The notes under the pieces are model-generated. The model saw nothing but the letters and a program-made list of their open reading frames with translations, did no database searches and had not been told where the DNA came from. This document shows positions 8,332-16,490 of a stretch of DNA of 64,000 bases, piece after piece. The position numbers were made by a program, and so were the translations under genes. Position 1 is the stretch's first letter, and each line of letters begins with the position of its first letter. This DNA is from Alphaproteobacteria bacterium (GTDB taxonomy: Bacteria; Pseudomonadota; Alphaproteobacteria; Rhizobiales; Xanthobacteraceae), in NCBI GenBank assembly GCA_005884685.1, contig VBAH01000017.1, positions 62,001-126,000 on the forward strand, written 5' to 3'.

Positions 8332-9669
8332 TCAGGTGCGCATGAACCCTTCGACTTCGGTCTCGCCCCAGGCGAGGACCTTTTCCATCGGCTCGCCCTG
8401 CATGTAGCGGACGATCATCTTGGTCTGCAGGCCCTCGGTGTAGATCTGGTATGCGATTTTCGGCGGCGCCGGAGCGGCCGAGATCGACAGAACCTGATGA
8501 TTGTGCGGGTTCGGGTAGTGATAAAGCGTCCCCTTCGGCGGCCCTTCCTCGGCCCAGGTCTTGAAGTTGGTGAAGCTCGCGAAAGACGGCAGGTCGTAGC
8601 CGCCGCTCGCCGCGACCATCTTCTCGGCCGCCGATCGCGTCGAGAGATGCACCAGCAGGCTCTTCGCCGCCGGGATGTTCTTGGAGAAGCTCCAGATGCC
8701 CCAGAAGTAGGGCAGGAACGGCGCGAAGCGGCCCTTCGGACCGACCGGGAATCCGTGTGTCCACAATTGCTCGGCAACCTGCGGCGCATCGCGCTTGGCG
8801 ACCGCCCAAGCGCTCGGCGGATTCATGATGTGCGCGCCGCGGCCGGACACGAGCCATTTGTTGTTCGAGGCGTCGTCCCATGCCGGAATGTCCGACGGCA
8901 TGAACGAGGCGAGCTTCTTGTAGAACTCGAGTGCCTGGCGAACCGCGTCGGTCTTCACCGTGATGTTGCCCTTGGCGTCGACCAGCGTCGCGCCATACGC
9001 ATGGAAGAACGCGCCCGCGCTGTCGACCGAGTCCGCCGTGGTGCCGAGGCCGATGCCGAACGGGAACCCGGCCTTGTGGCAAGCTTCGGCAGCTTTCAGG
9101 AAAGTGTCGAGCGTCCAGCTATCCGCTTTCGGCGCAGCGCCGGCCGGATAAATCTCCTGCAGGTCGATGCCGGCGTGCTTTTTGAACAGATCGATGCGCG
9201 AGCACGGTCCCTTGATCTGCGAACCGACCGTTGCCGGCACCGCGAGCCATTTGTCGCCGAGCTTGCCGAGATACGTGACCGTGTCGTTCACCGCGCCGTT
9301 CTGCTTGATCAACTCGTCCATGATGTCGTTGACCGGCGCGAGGTTGTCAGCGTGCCCGTGCGGCTGCCATGACGGGAACGCGAAGATGTCGTGACCAGAG
9401 CGGGCCTGCGATTCCGCCGCGATGGTGATCAGGTTCTTCATGCCTTGCGAGGGAATATAGTCGATCGTGACGTCGACCTTTTCCTTCGCGGCCCATTCCT
9501 CGACCAGCGTCTTGGTGGCGTTGTTGGCGCCGGGGACCCAGTGATCCCAGAATCCGATCGCGAGCTTTCCGGCGGCATGAGCGCCGCGAATATATGGTGC
9601 GGCGATGAGAGCGGTGGTGGCGAGGGCAGCGGTTTTGATCGCGGCTCGCCGTGTCATTGCGGAGCGCAT
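8332..9669 (-). CDS. Extracellular sugar-binding protein 2 (tandem paralogue)
   Basis: 445 aa from the ATG at 9669, which has a strong GGGAGG site; a longer in-frame reading to 9756 would add a Lys-rich leader and spoil the signal peptide. The Tat-type signal reads MRSAMTRRAAIKT. It matches the downstream paralogue along its whole length and is mostly identical by eye. It is first in the sugar transport run and probably shares the same permease with an altered ligand range, or is a dosage copy. Confidence 0.93.
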   Translation of the reverse strand: MRSAMTRRAAIKTAALATTALIAAPYIRGAHAAGKLAIGFWDHWVPGANNATKTLVEEWAAKEKVDVTIDYIPSQGMKNLITIAAESQARSGHDIFAFPSWQPHGHADNLAPVNDIMDELIKQNGAVNDTVTYLGKLGDKWLAVPATVGSQIKGPCSRIDLFKKHAGIDLQEIYPAGAAPKADSWTLDTFLKAAEACHKAGFPFGIGLGTTADSVDSAGAFFHAYGATLVDAKGNITVKTDAVRQALEFYKKLASFMPSDIPAWDDASNNKWLVSGRGAHIMNPPSAWAVAKRDAPQVAEQLWTHGFPVGPKGRFAPFLPYFWGIWSFSKNIPAAKSLLVHLSTRSAAEKMVAASGGYDLPSFASFTNFKTWAEEGPPKGTLYHYPNPHNHQVLSISAAPAPPKIAYQIYTEGLQTKMIVRYMQGEPMEKVLAWGETEVEGFMRT

Positions 9670-9774
9670 CGAATCCTCCCTGGTGGCCGTCCGTCGGATC
9701 GTCTTCTTTTTCTTTTTGACGATGCGAAAGGATACACCAGCAAATTGAAGCGGCATAGCCGCTGCGACCGCGTA

Positions 9775-11055
9775 TTATTTGATCAACCCGACCATCCGCG
9801 GCAGCCAGAGCGTGAGTTCCGGGATCAGCGTGATCGCGATCAGCGACATCAGCAGCGGGATCAGCCAAGGCAGGATCGCCATGGTGGTGCGCTCGAGCGA
9901 GAGCTTGGCGATGCGCGCCAAGACGAACAGCACCATGCCGAGCGGCGGGTGCAACAGCCCGATCATCAGGTTGAGCGTCATCATCACGCCGAAATGCACC
10001 GGGTCGATGCCGACTTTCAGGATCACCGGCATCAGCACCGGCACCAGGATGCTGATCGAGGCGACCGGCTCGAGGAAGCAGCCGACCACCAGCAGCACGA
10101 CGTTCGCGAGCAGGAGGATGACGTAGCGGTTATCCGTTACCGACAGCAGCGCGTCGGTCGCGTATTCGGTCACGCGCGTGGTCGTGAGCACCCAGCCGAA
10201 CAGCGAGGCCGCCGCCACGATCAGCAGCACGCCCGCCGTGGTCTCGATCGTATCCATCGTGACCTTGTAGAACTGCTTCAGCGACAGCGTGCGATAGAGG
10301 AAGATGCCGAGCATGATCGCCCAGGCGCAGGCCGCGATCGCGGCCTCGGTCGGCGTAAACCAGCCGAACGTCATGCCGCCGATGATGATCGCCGGCGTCA
10401 ATAAGGCTGGAAACGCCGCAACGAAGGTAACGCCGAGCGTGCGCCAGCGGAAGGCCTGATCGCGGCCCATCCCGTATTTGCGCGCGCAGTAGTAGACGTA
10501 GGCCATCATGAAGACGGTCATCACCGCGCCCGGGATGACGCCGCCGAGAAACAGCGCGCCGATCGAGACGTTGCCCATCATCCCGTAGATGACGAACGGC
10601 AACGACGGCGGAATGATCGGCCCCAGCGTCGAGGAGGCGGCCGTGACGCCGACCGAGAACTCGGTCGAGTAACCGTGATCCTGCATCGCCTTGATCTCGA
10701 TCGTGCCGAGGCCGGCCGCGTCCGCGATCGCGGTGCCCGACATGCCGGCGAAGATGACCGAGCCGATGATGTTGACATGCGCGAGCCCGCCGCGGGTCCA
10801 GCCGGCGAGCGCCACGGCGAAATCGTAGATGCGGTTGGTGATGCCGGCCGAATTCATCAGGTTGCCGGCAAGGATGAAGAACGGCACGGCGAGCAGCGGG
10901 AAGGAATCGATGCCGCCCGCCATGCGATGCAGGATGACGAAATCCGGCAGCCCGGCAATGAAGTGCGTATAGATGAACGACGCGCCTGCGAGCGCGATGA
11001 ACACCGGCACGCCGGCAAGCAGCACCACGATGAAGACGAACGCCATCACGACCAT
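9775..11055 (-). CDS. TRAP transporter large permease (DctM type)
   Basis: About 426 aa from the ATG at 11055, which has GAGGGA 8 nt upstream and gives the usual DctM N-terminus MVVMAFVFIVVLLAG; the frame stays open further upstream but only as non-hydrophobic translation of a repeat. The protein has 10-12 hydrophobic segments and the GTAIADAAGLGTIEIKAM region typical of DctM. It couples sodium or proton flux to uptake of carboxylates or similar compounds, together with DctQ and DctP upstream. Confidence 0.94.
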   Translation of the reverse strand: MVVMAFVFIVVLLAGVPVFIALAGASFIYTHFIAGLPDFVILHRMAGGIDSFPLLAVPFFILAGNLMNSAGITNRIYDFAVALAGWTRGGLAHVNIIGSVIFAGMSGTAIADAAGLGTIEIKAMQDHGYSTEFSVGVTAASSTLGPIIPPSLPFVIYGMMGNVSIGALFLGGVIPGAVMTVFMMAYVYYCARKYGMGRDQAFRWRTLGVTFVAAFPALLTPAIIIGGMTFGWFTPTEAAIAACAWAIMLGIFLYRTLSLKQFYKVTMDTIETTAGVLLIVAAASLFGWVLTTTRVTEYATDALLSVTDNRYVILLLANVVLLVVGCFLEPVASISILVPVLMPVILKVGIDPVHFGVMMTLNLMIGLLHPPLGMVLFVLARIAKLSLERTTMAILPWLIPLLMSLIAITLIPELTLWLPRMVGLIK

Positions 11056-11071
11056 GGCGACATTCCCTCGC

Positions 11072-11142
11072 GCATGATCTTTTCCGAACACCGGCGTCCA
11101 TCCCCGATCGGGACCGAGGACATGCTTTTGGGGATCATGCGC
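11072..11142. repeat. Intergenic palindrome, family E
   Basis: Terminal arms GCATGATCTTTTCCG and GGGGATCATGCGC flank an inner CCGATCGG hairpin. It lies between the DctQ and DctM genes, and the DctQ stop codon TAG is directly joined to the repeat end (TAGCGCATG on the minus strand). Confidence 0.88.
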
Positions 11143-11702
11143 TAATCCGCCGCGATCTGGTGCGTGACGTCGTCGGGGCGGCTCCAGCCGATCCGCGCGT
11201 TGCGCCAGAGGTTGATCGCCTGGCGCACGAACATCCCGATGCAGCCGAGCGCGACGCCGCCGTAGACGTAGCTCATCGGCAGGTCGAACACGGTCATGCG
11301 CTGCAGGCCCATGCGCTCGGTGATGGTCCAGGAAAGCCACGCGAGCAGGCCGAGGAACCCAAGCTTGATCAGGTCGACGAAGGCGAGCAGCGTGGCGCGG
11401 GCAAGCCCCGGCTTCATGACGTTGGAGAGAAGCTCAACCGCGATGTGGGTGTTGCGCCGCGTCACCATGATGCCGCCGATGAACACGATCCACATCAGCC
11501 CATAGCGGGCAATTTCCTCGGTCCAGGACAGGCTGTCGTTGAGAACGTAGCGGGTGAAGAACTGCAGGAAAACGATGAAGGCGAGCGACCAGAAGATCGC
11601 GAACGCAAGCCAGTCCTCCGGGTGGTGCTCGATGACGACCTCTTCGTCCTGCGCGACGATGAGGTGGACGTTGTCGTCGGGTAGCTTGCTGTCGACACTC
11701 AT
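11142..11702 (-). CDS. TRAP transporter small permease (DctQ type)
   Basis: About 186 aa from the ATG at 11702 (MSVDSKLPDDNVHL). There are four hydrophobic segments after a charged ~45-residue N-terminal tail; the first segment starts near LAFAIFWSLAFIVFLQFF, followed by YGLMWIVFIGGIMVTRR. It is the inner-membrane subunit that bridges DctM and the periplasmic DctP protein. The longer in-frame reading upstream is derived from a palindromic repeat. Confidence 0.92.
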   Translation of the reverse strand: MSVDSKLPDDNVHLIVAQDEEVVIEHHPEDWLAFAIFWSLAFIVFLQFFTRYVLNDSLSWTEEIARYGLMWIVFIGGIMVTRRNTHIAVELLSNVMKPGLARATLLAFVDLIKLGFLGLLAWLSWTITERMGLQRMTVFDLPMSYVYGGVALGCIGMFVRQAINLWRNARIGWSRPDDVTHQIAAD

Positions 11703-11720
11703 GGTGTGCTCGCGCTGGCT

Positions 11721-11839
11721 GTCATCCCGGACGGCGCGCAGCGCCGATCCGGGACCCATTCCGCCTCATATTCAGACCGACCGGGGATGGATGGATCCCG
11801 GGTCTCCCCCGGCTCAAGGCCGGGGTCGCCCGGGATGAC
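11721..11839. repeat. Intergenic palindrome, family B-like
   Basis: Starts GTCATCCCGGACGG and ends CGCCCGGGATGAC, with inner hairpins (GATCCGGGACC, CCCCCGGCTCAAGGCCGGGG). It separates the DctP and DctQ genes within one probable transcript. Confidence 0.85.
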
Positions 11840-11847
11840 GCTTCGCG

Positions 11848-12828
11848 TCATTTCAACGCCTGCAGCGCGTCGTACTCGGCCTTCGACCAGCCGCCGCTGC
11901 CGTCGTTGTGCAGCGGCAGGGCGGCGGCGCGGAACGCGGCGCGATCCGGCTCGATCACGGTCTTGCCGAGTTTCCTGAACTCGTCGGCGAGCTTCTGCTC
12001 CGACTCGCGGATCTGTTTGGTCGCCTTCGTGGCGGCCTCGCTCAACACCTCCTCGAATACCTTCTTGTCGGCGTCGGAAAGCTTCGGCCACACATGGCTG
12101 CCGACGATGGTGAGCAGCGACTCGGTGATGTGCCCGGTCAGGATGATGTGCGACTGCACCTCATAGAATTTCTTCGCCATGATGGTCGGCAGCGGATTTT
12201 CCTGCCCGTCGACGGTGCCTTGCTGCAAGGCCAGATAGACTTCCGCGAACGCAATCGGCGTCGCGTTCGCACCGACCGACTTGGTGAACATCAGGAACAG
12301 CGGCGCCGGCGGCACGCGCAGCTTCATGCCCTTCATGTCTTCCGGCTTGTTGATCGCCTTGTTCGCCGTCACCATGCGCTGGCCGTAATAGGTCAGCGTG
12401 ATGACCTTGTGCCTGGTCTTGTCCTCGTAACCCTTGGCAATGTCGCGGAACAGCGGGCTCGCGCGATAGGCCATGAAATGATCGAAGTCGCGCAGCACGA
12501 ACGGCGCGTTGGTGATCCCGACCGGCTTGTGGATCGAAGCCGCGAACGCGACGCCGGTGTAGATCATGTCGACGGTGCCGAGCCCGAGGCCCTCGTTGAT
12601 CTGGTTCTCGTTGCCGAGCTGCGAGGCCGGAAACACCGCAATCTCATAACGCCCGCCGGTGCGCTTCTTGATTTCCTCGGCAGCCCACAGCGCCTCGGTG
12701 TGGTAGGGCTCGGCGACCTCGTATACGTGCGCCCATTTGAGCTTGGTCTGGGCCGAGACCGGCCCGGCCATCACGGCCGCGGCGAGACCAACACTTGCGC
12801 CGAGCAGCAGGCGCCTCGAATGCGACAT
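11848..12828 (-). CDS. TRAP transporter solute-binding protein (DctP family)
   Basis: About 326 aa from the ATG at 12828, which has GGGAGGA 7 nt upstream. The signal peptide MSHSRRLLLGASVGLAAAVMA ends at VSAQ (cleavage near residue 27). The mature part shows the DctP pattern: KWAHVYEVAEPYHTEALWAAEE, then LRVPPAPLFLMFTKSVGANATPIAFAEVYLALQQGTVDGQENP. It captures a small organic acid in the periplasm for the DctQM pair downstream. It is probably controlled by the divergent GntR-type gene. Confidence 0.95.
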   Translation of the reverse strand: MSHSRRLLLGASVGLAAAVMAGPVSAQTKLKWAHVYEVAEPYHTEALWAAEEIKKRTGGRYEIAVFPASQLGNENQINEGLGLGTVDMIYTGVAFAASIHKPVGITNAPFVLRDFDHFMAYRASPLFRDIAKGYEDKTRHKVITLTYYGQRMVTANKAINKPEDMKGMKLRVPPAPLFLMFTKSVGANATPIAFAEVYLALQQGTVDGQENPLPTIMAKKFYEVQSHIILTGHITESLLTIVGSHVWPKLSDADKKVFEEVLSEAATKATKQIRESEQKLADEFRKLGKTVIEPDRAAFRAAALPLHNDGSGGWSKAEYDALQALK

Positions 12829-12906
12829 GACGTTCCTCCCGATTGCGGACGCAGGCCTTCTTGCAGAGCCCGCGGTCCCATGCTTGATGATAATGCGTCG
12901 CCGAAC

Positions 12907-12916
12907 TAACATGTTA
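12907..12916. promoter_or_regulatory. Palindrome TAACATGTTA in the TRAP/gntR divergent region
   Basis: A perfect 10-bp palindrome lies between the divergent starts of dctP (12828) and the GntR gene (12919). It is a candidate operator for the adjacent regulator; nothing in the sequence proves binding. Confidence 0.35.
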
Positions 12917-12918
12917 CT

Positions 12919-13656
12919 ATGCCGGCCATGACACGCAAGAGTCCATACGCCTTTCTCCCCACCCTCGCGCGCCAGGGCCGCGGCGGCACGGTGCAGCGGG
13001 TGCAGGACGTGATCCGCGACGCCGTCGTGCGGCTCGAATTGCCGCCCGGCGCCATCATCGACAAAGCCGCACTGTGTGCGCGCCTTGGCGTGTCGCGCTT
13101 CCCGGTATCGGAGGCGCTCGGCCGGCTCGCCGCGGAGGGCTTCGTCGAGGTTCTGCCGCAGCGCGGCACGCGCGTCGCGCGGATCGACCTTGCCGATTGC
13201 CGGCAGGCGATGTTCATCCGCCGCGCGCTCGAGACGGAGGCCGCACGCGCAATCGCGCCGCGCGCAGACGCTGCGCTGCTCAGCGCGCTGGAGAAGAACC
13301 TGGGCGCGCAGGAGCGCGCGCTCGGCACCGATTACAGCACCCGCTTTCACCAGCTCGATATGGAAATGCACGAGCTTTTGCTCGGCTTCCTCGGTTACGA
13401 GCGCGTCCGGCATGCCGTCGAGGCGGCGCGCGGCAGCCTCGACCGGGCGCGCCTGTTCATGTGCACGCCGCAGCGCCAGCTCTCGACCTTCGGCGAGCAC
13501 AAGGCGATCGTTGCGGCATTGAAGAAGCGCGATGCGGAGGCCGCCGGCGACGCGATGGCCGGCCACCTCGACGCCGTGATGACCGAACTGGTGGGTTTCG
13601 CCGAGCGCAATCCCGATGCGGTGACATTGCCGGCGCGCGACACTGCGGCCGCCTGA
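12919..13656 (+). CDS. GntR family transcriptional regulator (FCD domain)
   Basis: 245 aa. The winged helix is near residues 30-90, with the recognition pattern LCARLGVSRFPVSEALGRLAAEGFVEVLPQRGTRVARID. It is followed by an all-helical FCD ligand domain. It is divergent from the TRAP operon, so it most likely controls transport of the compound that also binds its FCD domain. The start could also be the ATG at 12928; neither has a clear Shine-Dalgarno sequence. Confidence 0.92.
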   Translation: MPAMTRKSPYAFLPTLARQGRGGTVQRVQDVIRDAVVRLELPPGAIIDKAALCARLGVSRFPVSEALGRLAAEGFVEVLPQRGTRVARIDLADCRQAMFIRRALETEAARAIAPRADAALLSALEKNLGAQERALGTDYSTRFHQLDMEMHELLLGFLGYERVRHAVEAARGSLDRARLFMCTPQRQLSTFGEHKAIVAALKKRDAEAAGDAMAGHLDAVMTELVGFAERNPDAVTLPARDTAAA

Positions 13657-13779
13657 AGCGCCACAACTATACTTTGCTCCAATAGCTGGAACCAAGCGCG
13701 ACCGTCATGGTTTACGAGTCGTTAACGGCCTTCTTGCAGGATGGCCGTGCGGGCCGGGGCCAGGATTCGGGAGCTTTCA

Positions 13780-14013
13780 ATGACGCTGCATCCGCTGTCT
13801 CTGCCCGAGGCTCCGCCGCTCGGCGACATGCCGCTTGCCCCCTTCGCCATGACCAAGCGAACCGAGGCCGATCTCGCGCAGGCGATGGCCGACCATCTGC
13901 AGACGGCGGCGCCCTCCTCCGGCTCGGAAGCGCTGGGCGCGCTGCGCCGGGCCTTTCCCGAAAGCCCGCTGAGCGCCCGCGTGAGCGCGTTCGCCTCGCT
14001 GATGCGGCGCTAA
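13780..14013 (+). CDS. Small hypothetical protein (77 aa)
   Basis: Starts MTLHPLSLPEAPPLGDM, with GGGAGC 6 nt upstream of the ATG at 13780 (an ATG at 13741 is in frame but lacks a good site). No signal peptide or membrane segment. The C-terminal half is a predicted amphipathic helix ending in RVSAFASLMRR. It stops exactly one base before the convergent livF-like gene ends. I do not recognise the family. The ribosome site and codon bias support it being real. Confidence 0.55.
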   Translation: MTLHPLSLPEAPPLGDMPLAPFAMTKRTEADLAQAMADHLQTAAPSSGSEALGALRRAFPESPLSARVSAFASLMRR

Positions 14014-14718
14014 TCACATTCCGAGATAAGCCTGCCGCACGCGGTCGTCGGCCAAGAGGTCGGCGCCCGATCCTGACAGCGTGATGCGGCCGTTCTCCAG
14101 CACATAGGCCCGGCTTGCGAGCTTGAGCGAGACCGCGACGTTCTGCTCCACCAGCACGCAGGTCAGCCCTTCGGCGTTGAGATCGCGGATCGCCTTGAGC
14201 ACGTCCTGCACGATGGTGGGCGCGAGGCCGAGCGAGGGCTCGTCGAACATCACCAGCTCCGGCGCGCCCATCAGGCAGCGGCCGATGGCGAGCATCTGCT
14301 GCTCGCCGCCGGAGAGCGTGCCCGCGGCCTGGCGCAGCCGCTCCTTCAGCTTGGGAAACAGCGCGAACACCCGCTCGCGGTTCTGCTCGCGTCGGGAGCG
14401 GGCGCGCGGCAGCATCGCGCCCATGTCGAGGTTTTCCGCAACCGTCAGCGTGGGAAACACCTGGCGGCCTTCCGCCACCTGCCCGATGCCGAGATCGCAC
14501 ACGCGATGGCTCGGCGAGCCCGCGATGTCGTTGCCGCGATAGCGGATCGCGCCGCGCGCCGGCCGCAGCATGCCCGCGACGGTGCGGATGAGCGAGGTCT
14601 TGCCGGCGCCATTGGCACCGACGATCGCGACGATCGCGCCCTCCTCCACCTCGAGCGTGACCCCGTCGAGCGCCTGCGCGTCGCCGTAGAACACGTCGAT
14701 GTTCTCGATCGCGAGCAT
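14014..14718 (-). CDS. Branched-chain-amino-acid-type ABC ATPase (LivF)
   Basis: About 234 aa. Walker A GANGAGKTS is near residue 35, the signature is LSGGEQQM, and Walker B is LVMFDEPSLGLAP. I chose the ATG at 14718 (MLAIENIDVFYGD), the family N-terminus; the ATG at 14730 and the longer frame lie in a palindromic repeat. It is the last gene of the Liv-type transporter. The substrate may be an amide or amino acid, given the amidase upstream. Confidence 0.9.
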   Translation of the reverse strand: MLAIENIDVFYGDAQALDGVTLEVEEGAIVAIVGANGAGKTSLIRTVAGMLRPARGAIRYRGNDIAGSPSHRVCDLGIGQVAEGRQVFPTLTVAENLDMGAMLPRARSRREQNRERVFALFPKLKERLRQAAGTLSGGEQQMLAIGRCLMGAPELVMFDEPSLGLAPTIVQDVLKAIRDLNAEGLTCVLVEQNVAVSLKLASRAYVLENGRITLSGSGADLLADDRVRQAYLGM

Positions 14719-14724
14719 GCTTTG

Positions 14725-14773
14725 GCGCATGTCCTTATCGGAAAACCGGTCTCCGCTTTTCCGGGACATGCGC
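14725..14773. repeat. Intergenic palindrome, family E
   Basis: GCGCATGTCC and GGACATGCGC arms flank a core with GGAAAACCGG. It spans the livG/livF junction, and the livG stop codon TAG is fused to the repeat end. The repeat also supplies the ATG at 14730. Confidence 0.88.
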
Positions 14774-15495
14774 TAGATCGCCTCCGCGCCGAGGTACGAG
14801 GAAATCACCGCCGGTTCGCGCACGACATCCGCCGGGCTCCCGAGCGCGATCGGCGCGCCGTGATGCAGCACGAGGACACGATTGGCGAGCGCCATCACGG
14901 CGCGCATCACGTGCTCGATCAGCAGGATGGTGAGGCCTCGCGCGTTGAGCTCGCGCAGGATCGCGACGATCCGGTCGGTCTCGGTCGGACGCAGGCCGGC
15001 CATCACCTCGTCGAGCAGCAGGAGTTGCGGCGCGGTCGCGAGCGCGCGCGCGACCTCCAGCCGCTTGCGGTCGGGCAGGGTCAGCGATTTCGCGACCTGC
15101 GCGCGTTTGTCGAACAGGTCGAGCTGGCGCAGCACGTCATGTGCCGTCGCGCGCGCCTGCGCCGTGTCGGAGGTCCGCAGGAGCGCGCCGATGATCACAT
15201 TGTCTTCCACCGTGAGCGCCGGGAACGGCCGCACGATCTGGAACGTGCGCGCGATGCCGCGGCGGCAGATGTCGTCCGGACGCAGCCCATCGATGCGCTC
15301 GCCCTGGAACGCGATCTCGCCCTCGTCCGGCTTGAGCGCACCGGCGACCGTGCTGAACAGCGTGGTCTTGCCCGCGCCATTCGGCCCGATCACGGCGAAA
15401 ATCTCGCCGCGCACGACCTCGAAGCTCGCGCGATCGACGGCGACCAGCCCGCGGAAGCGCTTCGATACGCGGGCGACGGACAGAAGGGCGCTCAT
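14773..15495 (-). CDS. Branched-chain-amino-acid-type ABC ATPase (LivG)
   Basis: About 240 aa from the ATG at 15495 (MSALLSVARVSKRFRG). Walker A GPNGAGKTT, signature LTLPDRKRLEVARAL (the LivG-type variant rather than LSGGQ), Walker B LLLLDEVMAGL. It overlaps the livM-like stop by 4 bases (ATGA). It works with the neighbouring LivF ATPase on the inner face of the membrane. Confidence 0.92.
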   Translation of the reverse strand: MSALLSVARVSKRFRGLVAVDRASFEVVRGEIFAVIGPNGAGKTTLFSTVAGALKPDEGEIAFQGERIDGLRPDDICRRGIARTFQIVRPFPALTVEDNVIIGALLRTSDTAQARATAHDVLRQLDLFDKRAQVAKSLTLPDRKRLEVARALATAPQLLLLDEVMAGLRPTETDRIVAILRELNARGLTILLIEHVMRAVMALANRVLVLHHGAPIALGSPADVVREPAVISSYLGAEAI

Positions 15496-16490
15496 GCGCG
15501 GCGCTCCAGTCCGAGCCGCCGTGCGAGCCACGGCCAGATGCCGTCGGGCAGCGCCATCACCACGACCAGCAGGCAGATGCCGTAGAACACCTGCTTGGCG
15601 CCGGGCACGTCGATGCCGAGCGCATGCAACAGCTCGGTCATGCCTTCCGACAGGCCGGTGAGCACGAACGCGCCGAGCACCGGGCCGAACAGCGTGCCGA
15701 TCCCGCCGATGATCGGCGCCAGGATGATCTCGATCGAGCGCGAGATGTGGAAGACCTGCTCGGGAAACAGGTTGTTGTAGAAGAACGCGAAGAATACCCC
15801 GGCGACCGCCGTCATGCCGGCCGAGATCGTCACCGCCGCCATCTTGTAGCGGAACGTGTCGATGCCGAGCGCGCGCGCGGCCTCCTCGTCTTCGCGGATC
15901 GCCAGCCAGAAGTAGCCCATGCGGCTGCGCAGCAGGAGGTGACAGAGCAGGAACACCGCGACGGTGAGCGCGAGGATCACGTAATAGAACATCGCCGGCC
16001 TGCCGCGCAGATTCCACAGGTCGTTGTGGGTGTACTGCGCGACCGGCAGGAACAATCCGGCCGAGCCGCCGGTGTAGCCGATGTGGTCGAACCCGATGCG
16101 GGCGAACTCGGCGAACGCAATGGTGAGGATCGCGAAATAGACGCCGGCGACGCCGAAGCGGAAGGCGAGAAAGCCGATGATCGCGCCGCATGCCATCGCG
16201 ACCGGGATCGCGACAAGCAGCCCGATCCACGGAGCGATGCCGAAGTGCAGATAGAGCGCGGCCGACGTGTAGGCGCCGAGCCCGACATAGATCGCGTGGC
16301 CGAGCGAGAGCTGGCCGGCAAAGCCCATCATGATGTTCCAGGCCTGACCCACGTAAGCGAAGTAGAGGATGAGGATCAGGATCGTGAGCAGGTAGTCGTT
16401 GGCGAACAACGGCGCGACGAGAAGAGCGAGGAGCAAGGCGAAGACGAGCACACCGGCGCGCTTCGGCACCCCTTCGAGCAACCGGCTCAT
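15492..16490 (-). CDS. Branched-chain-amino-acid-type ABC permease (LivM)
   Basis: 332 aa, eight to ten hydrophobic segments, with LivM landmarks GQLSLGHAIYVGLGAYTSA and the EAA-like stretch AIREDEEAARALGIDTFRYKM. It starts inside the livH-like stop (4-base overlap) and overlaps livG by 4 bases, so the three genes are translationally coupled. Confidence 0.94.
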   Translation of the reverse strand: MSRLLEGVPKRAGVLVFALLLALLVAPLFANDYLLTILILILYFAYVGQAWNIMMGFAGQLSLGHAIYVGLGAYTSAALYLHFGIAPWIGLLVAIPVAMACGAIIGFLAFRFGVAGVYFAILTIAFAEFARIGFDHIGYTGGSAGLFLPVAQYTHNDLWNLRGRPAMFYYVILALTVAVFLLCHLLLRSRMGYFWLAIREDEEAARALGIDTFRYKMAAVTISAGMTAVAGVFFAFFYNNLFPEQVFHISRSIEIILAPIIGGIGTLFGPVLGAFVLTGLSEGMTELLHALGIDVPGAKQVFYGICLLVVVMALPDGIWPWLARRLGLERRA

